In this document: piece by piece, positions 26,292 through 34,717 of the stretch
Layout: every line of letters begins with the position of its first letter
Numbering within the stretch: the first letter of the stretch is position 1
DNA from: an uncultured Verrucomicrobiota bacterium
GTDB taxonomy: Bacteria > Verrucomicrobiota > Kiritimatiellia > CAIQIC01 > Lenti-01
Assembly (NCBI GenBank): GCA_937860055.1
Contig: CALMBO010000016.1
Span: 1 to 64,000, forward strand
DNA: 64,000 nucleotides
Reading direction: 5' to 3'
Notes under the pieces: generated by a model
Database searches by the model: none
Told to the model about the DNA's origin: nothing
What the model saw: only the letters and a program-made list of their open reading frames with translations
Program-made: the position numbers and the translations under genes

Positions 26292-26875
26292 AGTTCCTTC
26301 CCGTGGTTCTCCAAGAATTTCTCCAGCGTTTCGGCGTACAACAGATGTTCGGCGGCGAGGCCGCGGCGTTCGACCTCCTCCAGCGTGGCCGCGCCGCGCA
26401 GATCCACCTCCCGCTGCGCCAGCACCGCGCCCGTGTCGAGGCCTTCGTCCACCAGATGCACGGTGATCTTCGTGGAGGGAAGGCGCCGCTCGAAGGCCCA
26501 TCCGTATCCGCCGAGCCCCTGGTGGGCCGCCGTGTCGGCGGGATGGATGTTCAGGATGCGCCCGCGGTAGCGCGCAACCACGCGGGGCGAGAGAAGGCGC
26601 ATGTAGCCGGCCAGCACGACGACATCGGCCGCGCATTCCTCCAGCGCGGCAAGCAAGGCCTCGTCGTAGGCCTCCCGTCCCATGCCGCGCGCGTCCAGCG
26701 CGACGGCGGGAATCCCCATCTCCCGCGCCAGGTCCAGCCCCGGCGCGCCGGGACGGCTCGAAATCACCGCGGCGATTCCGCAGCGACCGGCCAGCCGGCC
26801 GCCGCGCACCGCCTGCGCCAGCGCCGCCATGTTGCTGCCTCGCCCGGAAATCAGGATGGCGACGCGCGGAATCAC
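26276..26875 (-). CDS. purN: Phosphoribosylglycinamide formyltransferase PurN (divergent)
   Basis: A 199-residue formyltransferase. GRGSNMAAL near the N-terminus binds phosphate, and the catalytic residues N109, H111 and D147 are present in NIHP and EGLDTG. The loop after NIHP reads ADTAAHQGLGGYGWAFERR instead of the usual SLLPxFxGxxA, so it is a divergent PurN. It converts GAR to FGAR with 10-formyl-THF. Its place between purD and purF, with overlaps of 4 and 16 nt, supports the assignment. Confidence 0.88.
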   Translation of the reverse strand: MIPRVAILISGRGSNMAALAQAVRGGRLAGRCGIAAVISSRPGAPGLDLAREMGIPAVALDARGMGREAYDEALLAALEECAADVVVLAGYMRLLSPRVVARYRGRILNIHPADTAAHQGLGGYGWAFERRLPSTKITVHLVDEGLDTGAVLAQREVDLRGAATLEEVERRGLAAEHLLYAETLEKFLENHGKELCAES

Positions 26876-28113
26876 GCCCGCCCCTCCCCCGCGCCGATGT
26901 CGGTGCGGTACTGCATGCCTTCGAAATGGATTTTCCGGCAGGCCGCATAGGCCTTGCGGCGCGCCGCGCCGAGATCCGGTCCATCCGCCACCACGTTCAG
27001 CACGCGCCCGCCGGAAACCACCAGCACCCCGTCGCGGATCTCGGTGCCCGCATGGAAAACCTGCGCGCCGGCCTCCTCGATCCCGGAAATCGGATCGCCG
27101 GTGCGGAGGTCGCCCGGATAGCCGCCCGCCGCGAGCACCACGTCGACGACCGCGCCGGGCTTGAAGGAAAACGGATGCCGATCCAGCGTGCCGTCGAAGC
27201 TCGCGAGAAGCGCCGGCAGCAGATCGCCGTCGAGGGCGGGAAGCAGGACCTCCGTTTCCGGATCGCCGAGGCGGGCATTGTATTCCAGCAGCTTCGGGCC
27301 GGCGGCGGTCAGCATCAGGCCGAAATAGAGGAAACCACGGTAGGCGATGCCCTCCTCGGCCAGGCCCCCGAGGGTCGGGGCGATGACCGTCTTTTCGATC
27401 TCCGCCATCGTGGCGGCATCGACGTCCGGAACGGGCGTGTAGGCTCCCATGCCCCCCGTGTTGGGCCCGAGATCGCCGTCGAGCAGGCGCTTGTGGTCGC
27501 GGGACGCCGGGAACAGCTGGATCGATTTTCCGTCGGTGACGCCCATGATCGAGACTTCCGGTCCTTCCAGCCGCTCCTCGACCACCACGGGGGCGTCCGC
27601 GCCGTAGCGTCCCTCCACCTGCTTCAAGGCCTCCAGCGCCGCCGCCGGGCCCGGGCAGACGAACACGCCCTTGCCCGCCGCCAAGCCGCTGTATTTCACC
27701 ACGAGGCCGCCGCGTTGCGCGCGGACATGCGCCGCCGCCGCGCGCGGCGATTCAAAAAAAGCGCCGGCGGCGGTGGCGATGCCGTGGCGCTGCATGAACT
27801 GCTTGGCCCACGTCTTGGAGCTTTCCAGGCGGGCCGCCGCGCGCGAGGGACCGAAGACGCGGAAACGCCCCCCGGACAGCTCGTCCACGATGCCCCGGGC
27901 CAGCGGCGCCTCCGGACCGACCACCACCAGGTCGATGCGCCCGGAATCACAGAATTCCCGGATGCCCCGGAAGTCGCTTTCCGCGACCGGACGGTTGTTC
28001 GCCGTTCCGCCGTTGCCCGGCAGGCAGAAGACATTTTCGGTGCCGGCGCTTTGCGCCAGCTTCCAGGCGATGGCGTGCTCGCGGCCGCCGCGGCCGATGA
28101 CGGCGATCTTCAT
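26872..28113 (-). CDS. purD: Phosphoribosylamine-glycine ligase PurD
   Basis: A 413-residue ATP-grasp enzyme. IGRGGREHAIAWKL and PEAPLARG are at the N-terminus, VVKYSGLAAGKGV binds ATP, and the metal-binding GFLYFGLMLT...LEYNARLGDPETEVLLP follows. It makes GAR from phosphoribosylamine and glycine. ATG 28113 overlaps the purB stop by 4 nt; the longer frame upstream is a shadow of purB. Confidence 0.96.
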   Translation of the reverse strand: MKIAVIGRGGREHAIAWKLAQSAGTENVFCLPGNGGTANNRPVAESDFRGIREFCDSGRIDLVVVGPEAPLARGIVDELSGGRFRVFGPSRAAARLESSKTWAKQFMQRHGIATAAGAFFESPRAAAAHVRAQRGGLVVKYSGLAAGKGVFVCPGPAAALEALKQVEGRYGADAPVVVEERLEGPEVSIMGVTDGKSIQLFPASRDHKRLLDGDLGPNTGGMGAYTPVPDVDAATMAEIEKTVIAPTLGGLAEEGIAYRGFLYFGLMLTAAGPKLLEYNARLGDPETEVLLPALDGDLLPALLASFDGTLDRHPFSFKPGAVVDVVLAAGGYPGDLRTGDPISGIEEAGAQVFHAGTEIRDGVLVVSGGRVLNVVADGPDLGAARRKAYAACRKIHFEGMQYRTDIGAGEGRA

Positions 28114-29468
28114 TCGCCCAGCTCCTTTTCCGCCGCGGCGAGCGCCTCGCGGCACACGCGCCGGGACAGGCCGACATAGCCCGGCACGTCGAGCTTCCGC
28201 AGGCGGGACTTCCGGGATTCGTCGACCGCGCAGGAATCCAGCAGCCGGTGGAAATCGGCGATCGACACCGCCCGGCCGCGGGTCAGTTCCTTCAACTGCC
28301 CGTAGGCGTCCTTCAGGCCCGCGGCGCGCAGAACGATCTGGTAGGGCTCGGCCAGGAGCTGCGGCTCGCGTTCCAGCTCGGCGCGGCAGGCTTCCCCGTC
28401 GATCTCGATCCGGTCCAGCCCGGCCAGCGTTTCCTTCCACGCCAGGTGCGAATGCGCCAGCGCGACACCCACGTTCCGGATGACCGTGCTGTCGGACAGG
28501 TCGCGCTGCATGCGCGAATGGCAAAGCCTCTCGGAGAAGGTGGAAAGCAGGCTGTTGGCCAGCACGAGGTTTCCCTCGCTGTTCTCGAAGCGGATCGGAT
28601 TGACCTTGTGCGGCATCGTGGACGAGCCCACTTCCCCTTCCTTCTTCCGCTGCACGAAGAACCCGCGCGAGATGTATTCCCAGGCATCCACGTCCAGATC
28701 AAGCAGGATGGTGTTGATCCGCCGCACCAGGGAGAAATACTCGCTCCACCCGTCGTGGTCCTCGATCTGCGTGGTCGCCGGATTGAAGTCGAGGCCGAGG
28801 GAACCGACGAATTTCCCGGAAAACGCGATCCAATCGAAGTCCGGATCGGCCGCCGCGAAGGCGGACCAGTTGCCCGTGGCGCCGTTCAGCTTGCCCCGGA
28901 AGCGGAAGGACTTCAGCTGTCGGTACTGCCGCAGCAGGCGGGAGAGGAAGACCGCCAGCTCCTTCCCCGCCGTCGTCGGCGAGGCGGGCTGGCCGTGGGT
29001 CTTCGCGGGGAACGGGATGTCCTGCCAGCGCCGCGCCAGCTCCATCAGGTGCCAGAGGACGCGGCCCAGCAGCGGCAGCTGCAGCTTCGCCGCATAGTCG
29101 CGGAACAGGAGGCCGTAGGCCAGGTTGTTGACATCTTCGGAGGTCAGGGCGAAATGGATCCACTCCGCGCGCGCCGGAAAGCGCTCGCGCAGATGCTCCA
29201 CGCAGGCCATCACATCGTGGGCCGTCCCCGCCTCGATGCGCTTGATGTTCTCGTATTCGCGGTCGCCGAAGGATTCGCGCTCTTTCCGGATCGCCGCGCG
29301 CTCCGTCTCCTCGAGCCGGAAGAACCGCCCCGTGTCCGCCAGCACCTCCAGGTAGGCCAGCTCGACGAAGCAGCGGTAGCGCATCAGCGACTGCTCGCAG
29401 AACAGTTCCGCGAGATCGCCCAGCCGGCCGTAGTAGCGCCCGTCGAGGGGCGAGATTTCCTTATGCAC
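28110..29468 (-). CDS. purB: Adenylosuccinate lyase PurB
   Basis: About 452 residues. The superfamily signature GSSTMPHKVNPIRFEN is present with TSEDVNN and KTHGQPASPTTAGKE (catalytic His), typical of the E. coli-type PurB. GTG 29468 is preferred over the in-frame ATG at 29495 because a GGGAGG Shine-Dalgarno lies 5 nt before it and it overlaps the purCE stop by 8 nt. PurB acts twice, splitting SAICAR to AICAR and adenylosuccinate to AMP, so the operon feeds both the IMP route and AMP formation. PurH, needed for AICAR to IMP, is not in the window. Confidence 0.95.
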   Translation of the reverse strand: MHKEISPLDGRYYGRLGDLAELFCEQSLMRYRCFVELAYLEVLADTGRFFRLEETERAAIRKERESFGDREYENIKRIEAGTAHDVMACVEHLRERFPARAEWIHFALTSEDVNNLAYGLLFRDYAAKLQLPLLGRVLWHLMELARRWQDIPFPAKTHGQPASPTTAGKELAVFLSRLLRQYRQLKSFRFRGKLNGATGNWSAFAAADPDFDWIAFSGKFVGSLGLDFNPATTQIEDHDGWSEYFSLVRRINTILLDLDVDAWEYISRGFFVQRKKEGEVGSSTMPHKVNPIRFENSEGNLVLANSLLSTFSERLCHSRMQRDLSDSTVIRNVGVALAHSHLAWKETLAGLDRIEIDGEACRAELEREPQLLAEPYQIVLRAAGLKDAYGQLKELTRGRAVSIADFHRLLDSCAVDESRKSRLRKLDVPGYVGLSRRVCREALAAAEKELGE

Positions 29469-30855
29469 GGGTCGCCTCCCGGACTTCCCGATCATCGCGG
29501 CGCAGGCCGTCCTTCATCGCGGCGATCTCGGCGCGGAAGAGATCCTTGAGACGCGGCAGGTTCAGGGCCCGCAGCGCGGCCAGCGCCGCCTCCTTCGGTC
29601 TCACCACCGTCATCGCCGGCACCTGCGACGGCATCATCAGCGACGAATTCAGGTTGAGCAGCAGGTCGGTCCCGTCCTTGAACGGCGGGCAGCTGATGAC
29701 CGGCAGGCAGGAATTGGCGGCGAGGGCCCCGCCCAGGCCGTTCGAAAGGCCCGCGACGGCGAGGATCGCGCCCGGCTCGATGGCGGCGTCGTATCCGGCC
29801 AGCAGGGGCGCGATGTCTTCGCCGTTCTTGTGGGCCGACACCACGCGCAGATCCGCGAAGATGCCGAAGGACTCGAGGACGGCCTTCATCTGGTTCGCGT
29901 GCCCGAGGTCCGCCTTCGACCCCATCACGATCGCCACGAAACCGTCCCGGATCAGCCCCTCGCGGAACAGGTTGCGCGCCAGCCGCGCGCGGGGATTTTC
30001 AGTGGAAACCTCCAGCTTCTCGCCGGTCACCCGCTCATGGATCTCGAGGTAGCGCCGCGTGGTCTCGCGGACCACCTCGTCCGGCAGCGCCGCCGGATAC
30101 TCGCCGCCCTGGCGGTTCTGCCGCAGCCAGGCGCGGACATATTCCTTGTCGTGCGCTTCCACCTTCAGCGGATCGCGGTCGTAGGCGGCCCGGTCCCACA
30201 TGCGCGAGGAATCCGGCGTGTGGATCTCGTCGATCAGCACCAGCCGGCCGTCCAGCAGGCCGAATTCGTATTTCGTGTCAACCAGGATCAGCCCCTTTTC
30301 GGCCAGCAGGCGGGTCCCCCGCTCGAAGAGGCGGAGGGCGGCCTCCTTCATCTGCGCATAGCGTTCGGCCGTGGTCCAGCCTTCGGAGACGATCTCCGCC
30401 GGGCTGATCTCGCGGTCGCTCTTCTCCTTGGTCGTCGGCGTGACCAGCGGCTGCGGAAAGCGCGCGTTGGGCTTCAGGCCGTCCGGGACCGCGGCGCCGC
30501 AGAACGTGCGCGCGCCCTGTTCGTAGGCGCGTCCCATGGAGCCCGTCAGGTAGCCCCGCACGACCATCTCGATCCGGATCGGCTCGACCTCGCGGACCAG
30601 CGTGGCCGCCGGATCGACCGCGCGGATGACGTGGTTGGGAATGAGGTCGGCCGTCTTCCCGAACCACCAGTTCGAGAGGCGGCTCAGCACCTCGCCCTTC
30701 ATCGGGACCGGCGTCTCCAGCACGCGGTCGAAGGCCGAGATCCGGTCGCTGACGACCAGCAGGCGCGTGGCCGCATCGATGCGGAAGCTGTCGCGGACCT
30801 TGCCGCGGTGAAGGATTTCCAGCTGGGGAGTGCAGATGGCCTGGATGGTGTTCAC
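29461..30855 (-). CDS. Fused SAICAR synthetase-AIR carboxylase (PurC-PurE class II)
   Basis: A 464-residue bifunctional protein. Residues about 1-295 are PurC: GKVRDSFRI, SDRISAFDRVLETPVPMKG, VVRGYLTGSMGRAY, DEIHTPDSSRMW. Residues about 305-435 are PurE: AIVMGSKADLGHANQ, VVSAHKNGEDI, AVAGLSNGLGGALAAN, PVISCPPFKD. AHK, SNGLG and SCPP mark class II PurE, which uses CO2 directly on AIR, whereas class I has AHRTP and GAGGAAHL and needs PurK. The order and class match animal PAICS. GTG 30855 overlaps the purQ stop (GTGA) and follows a GGAGG. Confidence 0.93.
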   Translation of the reverse strand: MNTIQAICTPQLEILHRGKVRDSFRIDAATRLLVVSDRISAFDRVLETPVPMKGEVLSRLSNWWFGKTADLIPNHVIRAVDPAATLVREVEPIRIEMVVRGYLTGSMGRAYEQGARTFCGAAVPDGLKPNARFPQPLVTPTTKEKSDREISPAEIVSEGWTTAERYAQMKEAALRLFERGTRLLAEKGLILVDTKYEFGLLDGRLVLIDEIHTPDSSRMWDRAAYDRDPLKVEAHDKEYVRAWLRQNRQGGEYPAALPDEVVRETTRRYLEIHERVTGEKLEVSTENPRARLARNLFREGLIRDGFVAIVMGSKADLGHANQMKAVLESFGIFADLRVVSAHKNGEDIAPLLAGYDAAIEPGAILAVAGLSNGLGGALAANSCLPVISCPPFKDGTDLLLNLNSSLMMPSQVPAMTVVRPKEAALAALRALNLPRLKDLFRAEIAAMKDGLRRDDREVREATRA

Positions 30856-31676
30856 GGGCGGTTCCTCCGGATGTGATCGACGATGTTGCGGAAGAGGCGC
30901 AGCCCCTCCCCCTCTTCGTTGCCGCCCGCCGCCTCGCGGCGCCGGGCCCAGTCGGGATGGTTGTAGATCGACAGGAAGGCCTCCGGATGCGGCATCATGC
31001 CCAGCACGCGGCCCGACGGATCGGTCAGCGCGGCGCAGGACATCTCCGCGCCGTTGGGCAGGGCGGGATATTCCGTGGCGATCTCCCCGCCGGCGTCGCA
31101 GTAGCGCAGGGCGCAGAGGCCTTGTTCCCGGATCGCCTGGCGGATTCCGGCGTCGCGGATGACCAGCTTGCCCTCCTTGTGGCGCACCGGCAGGGCGATG
31201 ACATCGATGTCCTCCAGGAACGGGGTGCGCGCCGGACGTTCGGCGCGGCAATGGCACCAGCGGTCCTCGAAACGGCCGCTGTCGTTCACGATCAGGGACA
31301 CTTCCTGTTCGAAGGTCCCGCCGATGTTCGGCAGCAGGCCGCTTTTCACCAGAATCTGGAACCCGTTGCAGATGCCGAGGAGGAATCCCCCCGCCTCCAA
31401 GTGGCCGGCGATTTCGTCGAGGAGCGTGCGGCCGCTGCGGAGCCTGCAGAAGCGCATCTTGTTCGCCAGCGCCTTGCCCGCGCCCAGATCGTCGCCGAAG
31501 GAAAACCCGCCCGGGAAGTTGAGGACATCGTAGCCGCGGAGCGAAACCGTCCCGGCCAGCCACTCGTTGAAATGGACGATGTCGGCCTCCGCCCCGGCCA
31601 GGCGGTAGGCCGCCGCCAGCTCGTCCTGGCAGTTGATGCCGAATCCCGTGAGGACCAACGCGCGCACCGGTTTCAC
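30852..31676 (-). CDS. purQ: FGAM synthase glutaminase subunit PurQ
   Basis: A 274-residue class I amidotransferase with FPGGFSFGDDLGAGKALANKM, nucleophile Cys in LLGICNGFQIL and His in GMMPHPEAF. It supplies ammonia to PurL. It is longer than the B. subtilis PurQ (about 227 residues) and looks like the glutaminase domain of large PurL. GTG 31676 overlaps the purL stop (GTGA), so the pair resembles a large PurL split by a stop-restart junction. The start follows from this overlap pattern. Confidence 0.92.
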   Translation of the reverse strand: MKPVRALVLTGFGINCQDELAAAYRLAGAEADIVHFNEWLAGTVSLRGYDVLNFPGGFSFGDDLGAGKALANKMRFCRLRSGRTLLDEIAGHLEAGGFLLGICNGFQILVKSGLLPNIGGTFEQEVSLIVNDSGRFEDRWCHCRAERPARTPFLEDIDVIALPVRHKEGKLVIRDAGIRQAIREQGLCALRYCDAGGEIATEYPALPNGAEMSCAALTDPSGRVLGMMPHPEAFLSIYNHPDWARRREAAGGNEEGEGLRLFRNIVDHIRRNRP

Positions 31677-34600
31677 GTCAACAACTCCTTCCGCCACGCC
31701 TGCTCCAGTTCCCCGCAAGGGCAATCCACCAGCGGACGCCCCTGCCAGGCGATCTGGAACCGGGGTTCGGCGGTGGTCTCGCCGATCCGGACCGCATCGC
31801 CGCCCAGGATCTTCTCGAACCGCGCGCAATGCTTCGGCTTCACCGTCGCGACGAAACGCGAATGCGATTCGCCATAGAGCGCCGCCCGCAGCCGGCGCGG
31901 CGAATCCAGGGCGCCTCCGCCCTCGATCGACGAGGCCACCGGATCGATCTCCACCCGCAGGCCCAGGCCGGTGCCCAGGGTGGTTTCCGCCAGGGCGACG
32001 GCGAGTCCGCCATCCGACAGGTCGTGGCTCGACCGGACCAGCCCTTCGCGGTTCGCGGCCATCATCTTGAAATAGAGCGGACGCGCCTGCTCCGGCCGCA
32101 CGGCCGGCACGGGACCACCCGCCGCGCCGAACAGCCGCTGGAATTCCGAGGCGCCCAATTCGTCGTAGGTGCGGCCCAGCAGATAGACGCCGTCGCCCGC
32201 CTCCTTGATCTCGCTCGTGACCGTGCGGCGCACGTCGGGGAGGGCGGCGGCGACGGAGTAGAGGACCGTCGGCGGCACGGATATCTTCTTCCCCGCCGCG
32301 CGGAAATCGTTCTTCATGCTGTCCTTGCCGGACGTCATCGGCACGTGGTAGGCGCGCGCCATGTCCGCCAGCGCCTGGCACATCCGCACCAGCTGCGCCA
32401 GCTTGTACTTGCCGTCCGGGTTCTTTTCGGCGTCGTACACCGAATCCGGCACGCAGAAGTTGTCGTTCGCGCACCAGAACGTCGATTCGTCCAGCCTGCC
32501 GGGCTCGGGCAGCTGCCCGCCCGCCGAGACGATCTGCCGCACGGCCTCGTCGAACGCGCCGGCGGACATCGCGTAGGCGTCGAGGTCGCCGTAGCGCGGC
32601 GCGATGCCGCACGAAACCGCGATGCCGCGCCAGTCGTCGAAGGACAGGCGCATCACGCCGGCGTCCTGCGGGGCGATTCCCCGCGGCCCCATCAGCGGCT
32701 TGACGACCGTGCGCCCCTTCACCTCGTGGTCGTATTGCCGGATGACCTCTTCGCGCGAGCAGATGTCGTCGCTTGCGAGCAGCCGCTTCAGCACCGAAGC
32801 GTGGTCGAGGGTCTCCGGAATTTCCGGTTCGGGAAGCACGGGACGCCTCCATTCGGCCTCCAGATGCTTGCGGGGCAGGCCGTCGTGCAGGAAATCGAGA
32901 TCGAGCCGGGCCACGGGGCGGCCACCGTGCGACACCTCCAGGAGGCCCGACCCGGTGAACTGGCCGATGACGGTCGCTTCCACTTCATAGAGCCCGGCGA
33001 GTTCGGCCAGTTTCGGCGCGGACTCCTTCGCCACCACCAGCGTCATGCGCTCCTGCGATTCGGACAGGAAGATCTCCCACGGCTGCAGGCCCGGATACTT
33101 GAGCGGCACGCGCTCCAGCCAGATTTCGGCGCCGCCCGCCATCGGCGCGAGTTCCCCGATGGACGAGGACAGGCCGCCCGCCCCGTTGTCGGTCGCGCAC
33201 TTCACCAGGCCTCGCTTGCAGGCCACGACAAGGAAATCGGACAGCATCTTCTGCGTGATGGGGCTGCCGATCTGCACCGCGCTGCGCGGCGAATGCTTGT
33301 CGAGGCCCAGCGACGAAAACGTCGCCCCGTGGATGCCGTCCTTGCCCACGCGTCCGCCGGCCATCACGACGAGGTCGCCCGGTGCGATCTCCTTCTCCCA
33401 CGACGGAAGCCCGTTGTAGTTGTCCGGCATGATCGCGCCGGTGCCGCAATAGACCAGCGGCTTGCCCGCATAGCGCGGATCGAACACGATCGCGCCGTTG
33501 ATCGTCGGGATGCCCGATTTGTTGCCGCCCTCCTCGATGCCCTGCCTCACGCCCGCGAACACCCGGCGCGGATGGAGCTGCCCCGGCAGGAGCGGCTCGG
33601 CGTAGGACGGCGGGCCGAAGCAGAGCACATCGGTGTTGAACAGCAGCGTCGCCCCGCCCCGGCCCGTGCCGAGAGGATCGCGGTTGTTGCCGAGGATCCC
33701 CGTGATGGCGCCGCCGAACGGATCGAGCGCCGACGGCGAATTGTGCGTCTCGACCTTGAAGACGAACAGGCGGTCCCGGTCCACGCGGACGACGCCCGCG
33801 TTGTCCGAGAACACCTTCACCAGCCAGTTGTTTCCGGCCTCTTCGAGGCGGCGCGCGATCTCCGCCGTGCTGGCCCGGATGTATGTCTTGAAAAGCGAGT
33901 CGATCGTTTCCTCGCGGCCGCTGTCCTTGTCCACATAGTGGATGAGGGCGTTGAATTCCTTGTGCTTGCAGTGTTCGGACCAGGTCTGGGCCAGGATCTC
34001 GAGTTCGCAATCGGTCGGTTCCGCCGGCAGGCCGTCCCCGCGGCGGCGCGCCCGCCTTTCCGGATCGCGGAAATAGGCCTGGATCGCCTTCATCTCGACC
34101 CGGTCCAGCGAAAGCAGGCGCTGCTTCGACAACGCGTCCAGCTCGTCGTCGGACACCTCGAGCGGCACCGTTTCCACCAGCGGTTCGCCCTCCGGCTCCT
34201 CTTCGGGGACGGGCAGGGCCAGGGAAGCCATCGGCCCGCAGCTGTATTGATGAACCAGCGGATTGCACAGCAGCTCCACCGCCAGGCGCGACAGCACCGG
34301 TCCGTCCAGCGCGTCCTCCAGCAGATAGAGGTCGCTGGAAAACACCTCCTGCGGCGCCGGCGAAAACGGAACTCCCAGCAGATCGTGCAGCGTGCGCTGG
34401 GCGGACAGCCCTTCGTCGTCGGTCGTTCCCGGCCGCTTCTCCACGAGAATGAACGAGGCGAATCCGCCGCACCCCTCCGGCAGGCGGTCGATGCCCACCT
34501 GCTGTGCCACGGCGTCGCTCAGCCCTTCGCGGGCGAAGCGCGCCAGCTGGCCGGCATCGAGGCCGGCGCGCATGGCATAGACCGAGATATGCTTCAACCC

Positions 34601-34717
34601 CTTCAGGCGGAGGCCCAGATGGCGCTCCGCCTGCCGCCGGATCGCCGCGCAGCGCGAGTCCGGCAGGACGGGGTTCCAGGTGCAGGCGATGTGGTGCAAG
34701 GTGTTCATGTCAGGCAA
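31673..34717 (-). CDS. purL: FGAM synthase PurL, large synthetase subunit with PurS-like N-terminus
   Basis: About 1014 residues. The first 200 or so residues are PurS-like/linker sequence. The two PurM-like halves follow, with TWSEHCKHKEF, VFKVETHNSPSALDPFGGAITGILGNNRD, CATDNGAGGLSSSIGE, and in the second half MTSGKDSMKN and SSHDLSDGGLAVAL. It lacks the glutaminase domain, which is the next gene purQ. No separate purS is needed. TTG 34717 has AAGGAG 6 nt upstream and overlaps purM by 8 nt. The alternative ATG 34708 has poor Shine-Dalgarno spacing. Confidence 0.94.
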   Translation of the reverse strand: MPDMNTLHHIACTWNPVLPDSRCAAIRRQAERHLGLRLKGLKHISVYAMRAGLDAGQLARFAREGLSDAVAQQVGIDRLPEGCGGFASFILVEKRPGTTDDEGLSAQRTLHDLLGVPFSPAPQEVFSSDLYLLEDALDGPVLSRLAVELLCNPLVHQYSCGPMASLALPVPEEEPEGEPLVETVPLEVSDDELDALSKQRLLSLDRVEMKAIQAYFRDPERRARRRGDGLPAEPTDCELEILAQTWSEHCKHKEFNALIHYVDKDSGREETIDSLFKTYIRASTAEIARRLEEAGNNWLVKVFSDNAGVVRVDRDRLFVFKVETHNSPSALDPFGGAITGILGNNRDPLGTGRGGATLLFNTDVLCFGPPSYAEPLLPGQLHPRRVFAGVRQGIEEGGNKSGIPTINGAIVFDPRYAGKPLVYCGTGAIMPDNYNGLPSWEKEIAPGDLVVMAGGRVGKDGIHGATFSSLGLDKHSPRSAVQIGSPITQKMLSDFLVVACKRGLVKCATDNGAGGLSSSIGELAPMAGGAEIWLERVPLKYPGLQPWEIFLSESQERMTLVVAKESAPKLAELAGLYEVEATVIGQFTGSGLLEVSHGGRPVARLDLDFLHDGLPRKHLEAEWRRPVLPEPEIPETLDHASVLKRLLASDDICSREEVIRQYDHEVKGRTVVKPLMGPRGIAPQDAGVMRLSFDDWRGIAVSCGIAPRYGDLDAYAMSAGAFDEAVRQIVSAGGQLPEPGRLDESTFWCANDNFCVPDSVYDAEKNPDGKYKLAQLVRMCQALADMARAYHVPMTSGKDSMKNDFRAAGKKISVPPTVLYSVAAALPDVRRTVTSEIKEAGDGVYLLGRTYDELGASEFQRLFGAAGGPVPAVRPEQARPLYFKMMAANREGLVRSSHDLSDGGLAVALAETTLGTGLGLRVEIDPVASSIEGGGALDSPRRLRAALYGESHSRFVATVKPKHCARFEKILGGDAVRIGETTAEPRFQIAWQGRPLVDCPCGELEQAWRKELLT

